Assembly: GCA_015680685.1 (NCBI GenBank)
Contig: MNCI01000593.1
Coordinates: 40,136 to 68,318, forward strand
Origin: Gnetum montanum
Lineage: Eukaryota; Streptophyta; Gnetopsida; Gnetales; Gnetaceae
Length of the DNA stretch: 28,183 bases
Direction of reading: 5' to 3'
Shown here: one piece after another, positions 27,275-28,183 of the stretch
Layout of the letters: each line of letters starts with the position of its first letter
Position numbering within the stretch: position 1 is the first letter of the stretch
Translations under genes and position numbers: made by a program
The notes under the pieces: generated by a model
Told to the model about the DNA's origin: nothing
The model's database searches: none
What the model saw: the letters and a program-made list of their open reading frames with translations, nothing else

Positions 27275-27349
27275 CCCTGATGCAGCAGTAGCAAGTTGAA
27301 ACCCTGACGCAACAGCAGCAAGTTGAAACCCTGATGCAGCAGCAGCAAT
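27275..27349 (+). repeat. 27-bp imperfect tandem repeat (2.7 units) before the pseudogene ATG
   Basis: Units 27275-27301 and 27302-27328 share CCCTGAYGCARCAGYAGCAA and end GTTGAAA. A third, partial unit (27329-27349) leads straight into the ATG at 27348. The units are CAG-rich. As the original 5' leader or an N-terminal extension, it could be read as Gln-rich in one frame, but that frame has a stop. Confidence 0.9.
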
Positions 27350-27791
27350 GGCGGAATCGGAAACGCGGAGTAGGAGGAAGAAGCCTTTGAAGATTGTGAC
27401 GACGTCATACTCATTCAGTTGCAAACAGAAAGAGATGTTGATCTCGCACCTCAAATCCAAGGGCGTTGCGGCAGAGAACCTCGGCAACGACAAGTATTAC
27501 GTCGTCGGTGACGGCGTGGGCAGGGCCGTGAGCAAGGCGTAGGCACAGTAGGAGGACGTTCGTGGCCTCGTTGCTTGCGGAACTGGCGTTGGTGTAGCGG
27601 TTTTCGTGAACAAGCTTCCAGGCGTCTATGCCGTGACGTGCTCCTCCGTGGATGACGCCCAAAATTGTAGATCCATTAACAACTCCAACATCATCGCCGT
27701 TGGTGGAATGTTCACCAATCCTGATGAAGGAGTTAAGATTCTGGATGCCTAGCTCCAAACAGATTTCAAGGCCCCCTGTCTTGCCAGTTCT
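27348..27791 (+). pseudogene. DRT102/RpiB-like pseudogene (sugar-phosphate isomerase fold)
   Basis: A single frame without indels encodes an N-terminal 'KKPLKIVTTSYSFSCKQKEM', 'LISHLKSKGVAAENLGNDKY', then 'GLVACGTGVGVAVFVNKLPG', 'VYAVTC', 'NNSNIIAVGG' and 'FKAPC'. The middle motif matches the anion-binding 'CGTGxGxxxxANKxxGixaxxc' loop of RpiB/LacA-B proteins, and the set fits plant DRT102 (DNA-damage-repair/toleration). Three in-frame TAG codons (27540, 27549, 27750) interrupt it; the last sits where this family usually has Trp in 'DAW'. It is GC-rich against an AT-rich background. The cupin-like C-terminus typical of DRT102 is not seen. No intron interrupts it, so a retrocopy or captured fragment is likely. 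Confidence 0.8.
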
Positions 27792-27811
27792 GAACGTTTA
27801 AAATTATCAAA
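27787..27811 (+). repeat. 25-bp direct repeat, right copy
   Basis: GTTCTGAACGTTTAAAATTA followed by TCAAA. It marks the point where DRT102-like homology ends. Spacing from the left copy is 545 bp start to start. Confidence 0.9.
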
Positions 27812-28183
27812 GGATTTAAAGGTTTTGGTATTGAAGATGAACACAAATTCCTGGCATTTTCGAGAGGCAGAGGTTACAACAGTTGTAGATCCTTACGGAA
27901 CACACGACAACGTTCCCTAATGCAGCGGCTGAGTCTTCTCCTGTGGCGGCAGTTGCTGGTAACGATTTTTGGCCGAAGAAGATATTTTGAATCAGTTGCG
28001 GGCAGTTGCAGCATCGGTGCCTTCACCTTCGGGCTCGTATTTCGGCCATCCTGAATTTTAACTTCAATTATCGGGAATAAGAAAGGATAAATGAACTACC
28101 GCTACCACCAATAAGGTGGATATTATATTATATTTTTATGGTAAAATCTTAGAGATTAATAACACTTAGTATTTAAAATTTAA
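27812..28183 (+). other. 3' flank with coding-like GC-rich patch
   Basis: The pseudogene frame stays open past the right repeat to a TAA at 27918-27920. A GC-richer patch to about 28060 contains 'ILNQLRAVAASVPSPSGSYF' in one frame. I do not recognise either. AT-rich sequence follows to the window end. Confidence 0.35.

Noticed and set aside
27411-27758. 115-codon minus-strand frame
   Set aside because: It is antisense to the DRT102-like pseudogene. The sense frame matches the RpiB family motifs.

Overview
This is nuclear DNA from a seed plant with a large, retrotransposon-rich genome. The evidence is one complete plant-type ARF-like GTPase gene with eight short exons and GT-AG introns of very unequal size, AT-rich non-coding DNA, and remnants of at least seven LTR retroelements, some nested in others. 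A gymnosperm or another long-intron lineage would fit, but that is inference; the window has no decisive taxonomic marker.

Layout. 1-1392: intergenic DNA with a short-LTR (TRIM-like) terminus on the minus strand and two tRNA-like (SINE-like) patches. 1393-1956: promoter and 5' leader. 1957-19615: the ARL1 gene (182 codons), intact at every splice junction. Its intron 5 (10.6 kb) holds an old minus-strand Ty3/gypsy element of about 8.3 kb (5837-14113), itself interrupted by two solo LTRs (6241-7080 and 7977-8614). Its intron 6 (4.1 kb) holds a possible LINE reverse-transcriptase scrap and the 5' end of a plus-strand Ty1/copia element (LTR, tRNA-iMet primer site, gag fragment). 19616-21030: 3' flank with two unidentified short reading frames. 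21031-22219: the 3' LTR and adjoining internal DNA of a minus-strand gypsy element. 22220-26916: a plus-strand Ty3/gypsy element of the same LTR family (5' LTR, tRNA-Asp-like primer site, gag, protease, start of reverse transcriptase), cut off inside reverse transcriptase. 27172-28183: a GC-rich copy of a DRT102/RpiB-like gene with three in-frame stops, bounded by 25-bp direct repeats.

The only gene that appears functional is ARL1, a Golgi/trans-Golgi small GTPase. The rest is repeat DNA and pseudogenes. The most unusual signals are: (1) the plus-strand gypsy gag-pol fragment (3.7 kb), which has about 37 in-frame stops but only one frame change, located in an A8 run; (2) three LTRs of one family, each with a different perfect palindrome just upstream of its TATA box; (3) a solo LTR with a duplicated promoter unit; and (4) the direct-repeat-bounded DRT102-like copy. 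I did not find a convincing new multi-gene system.
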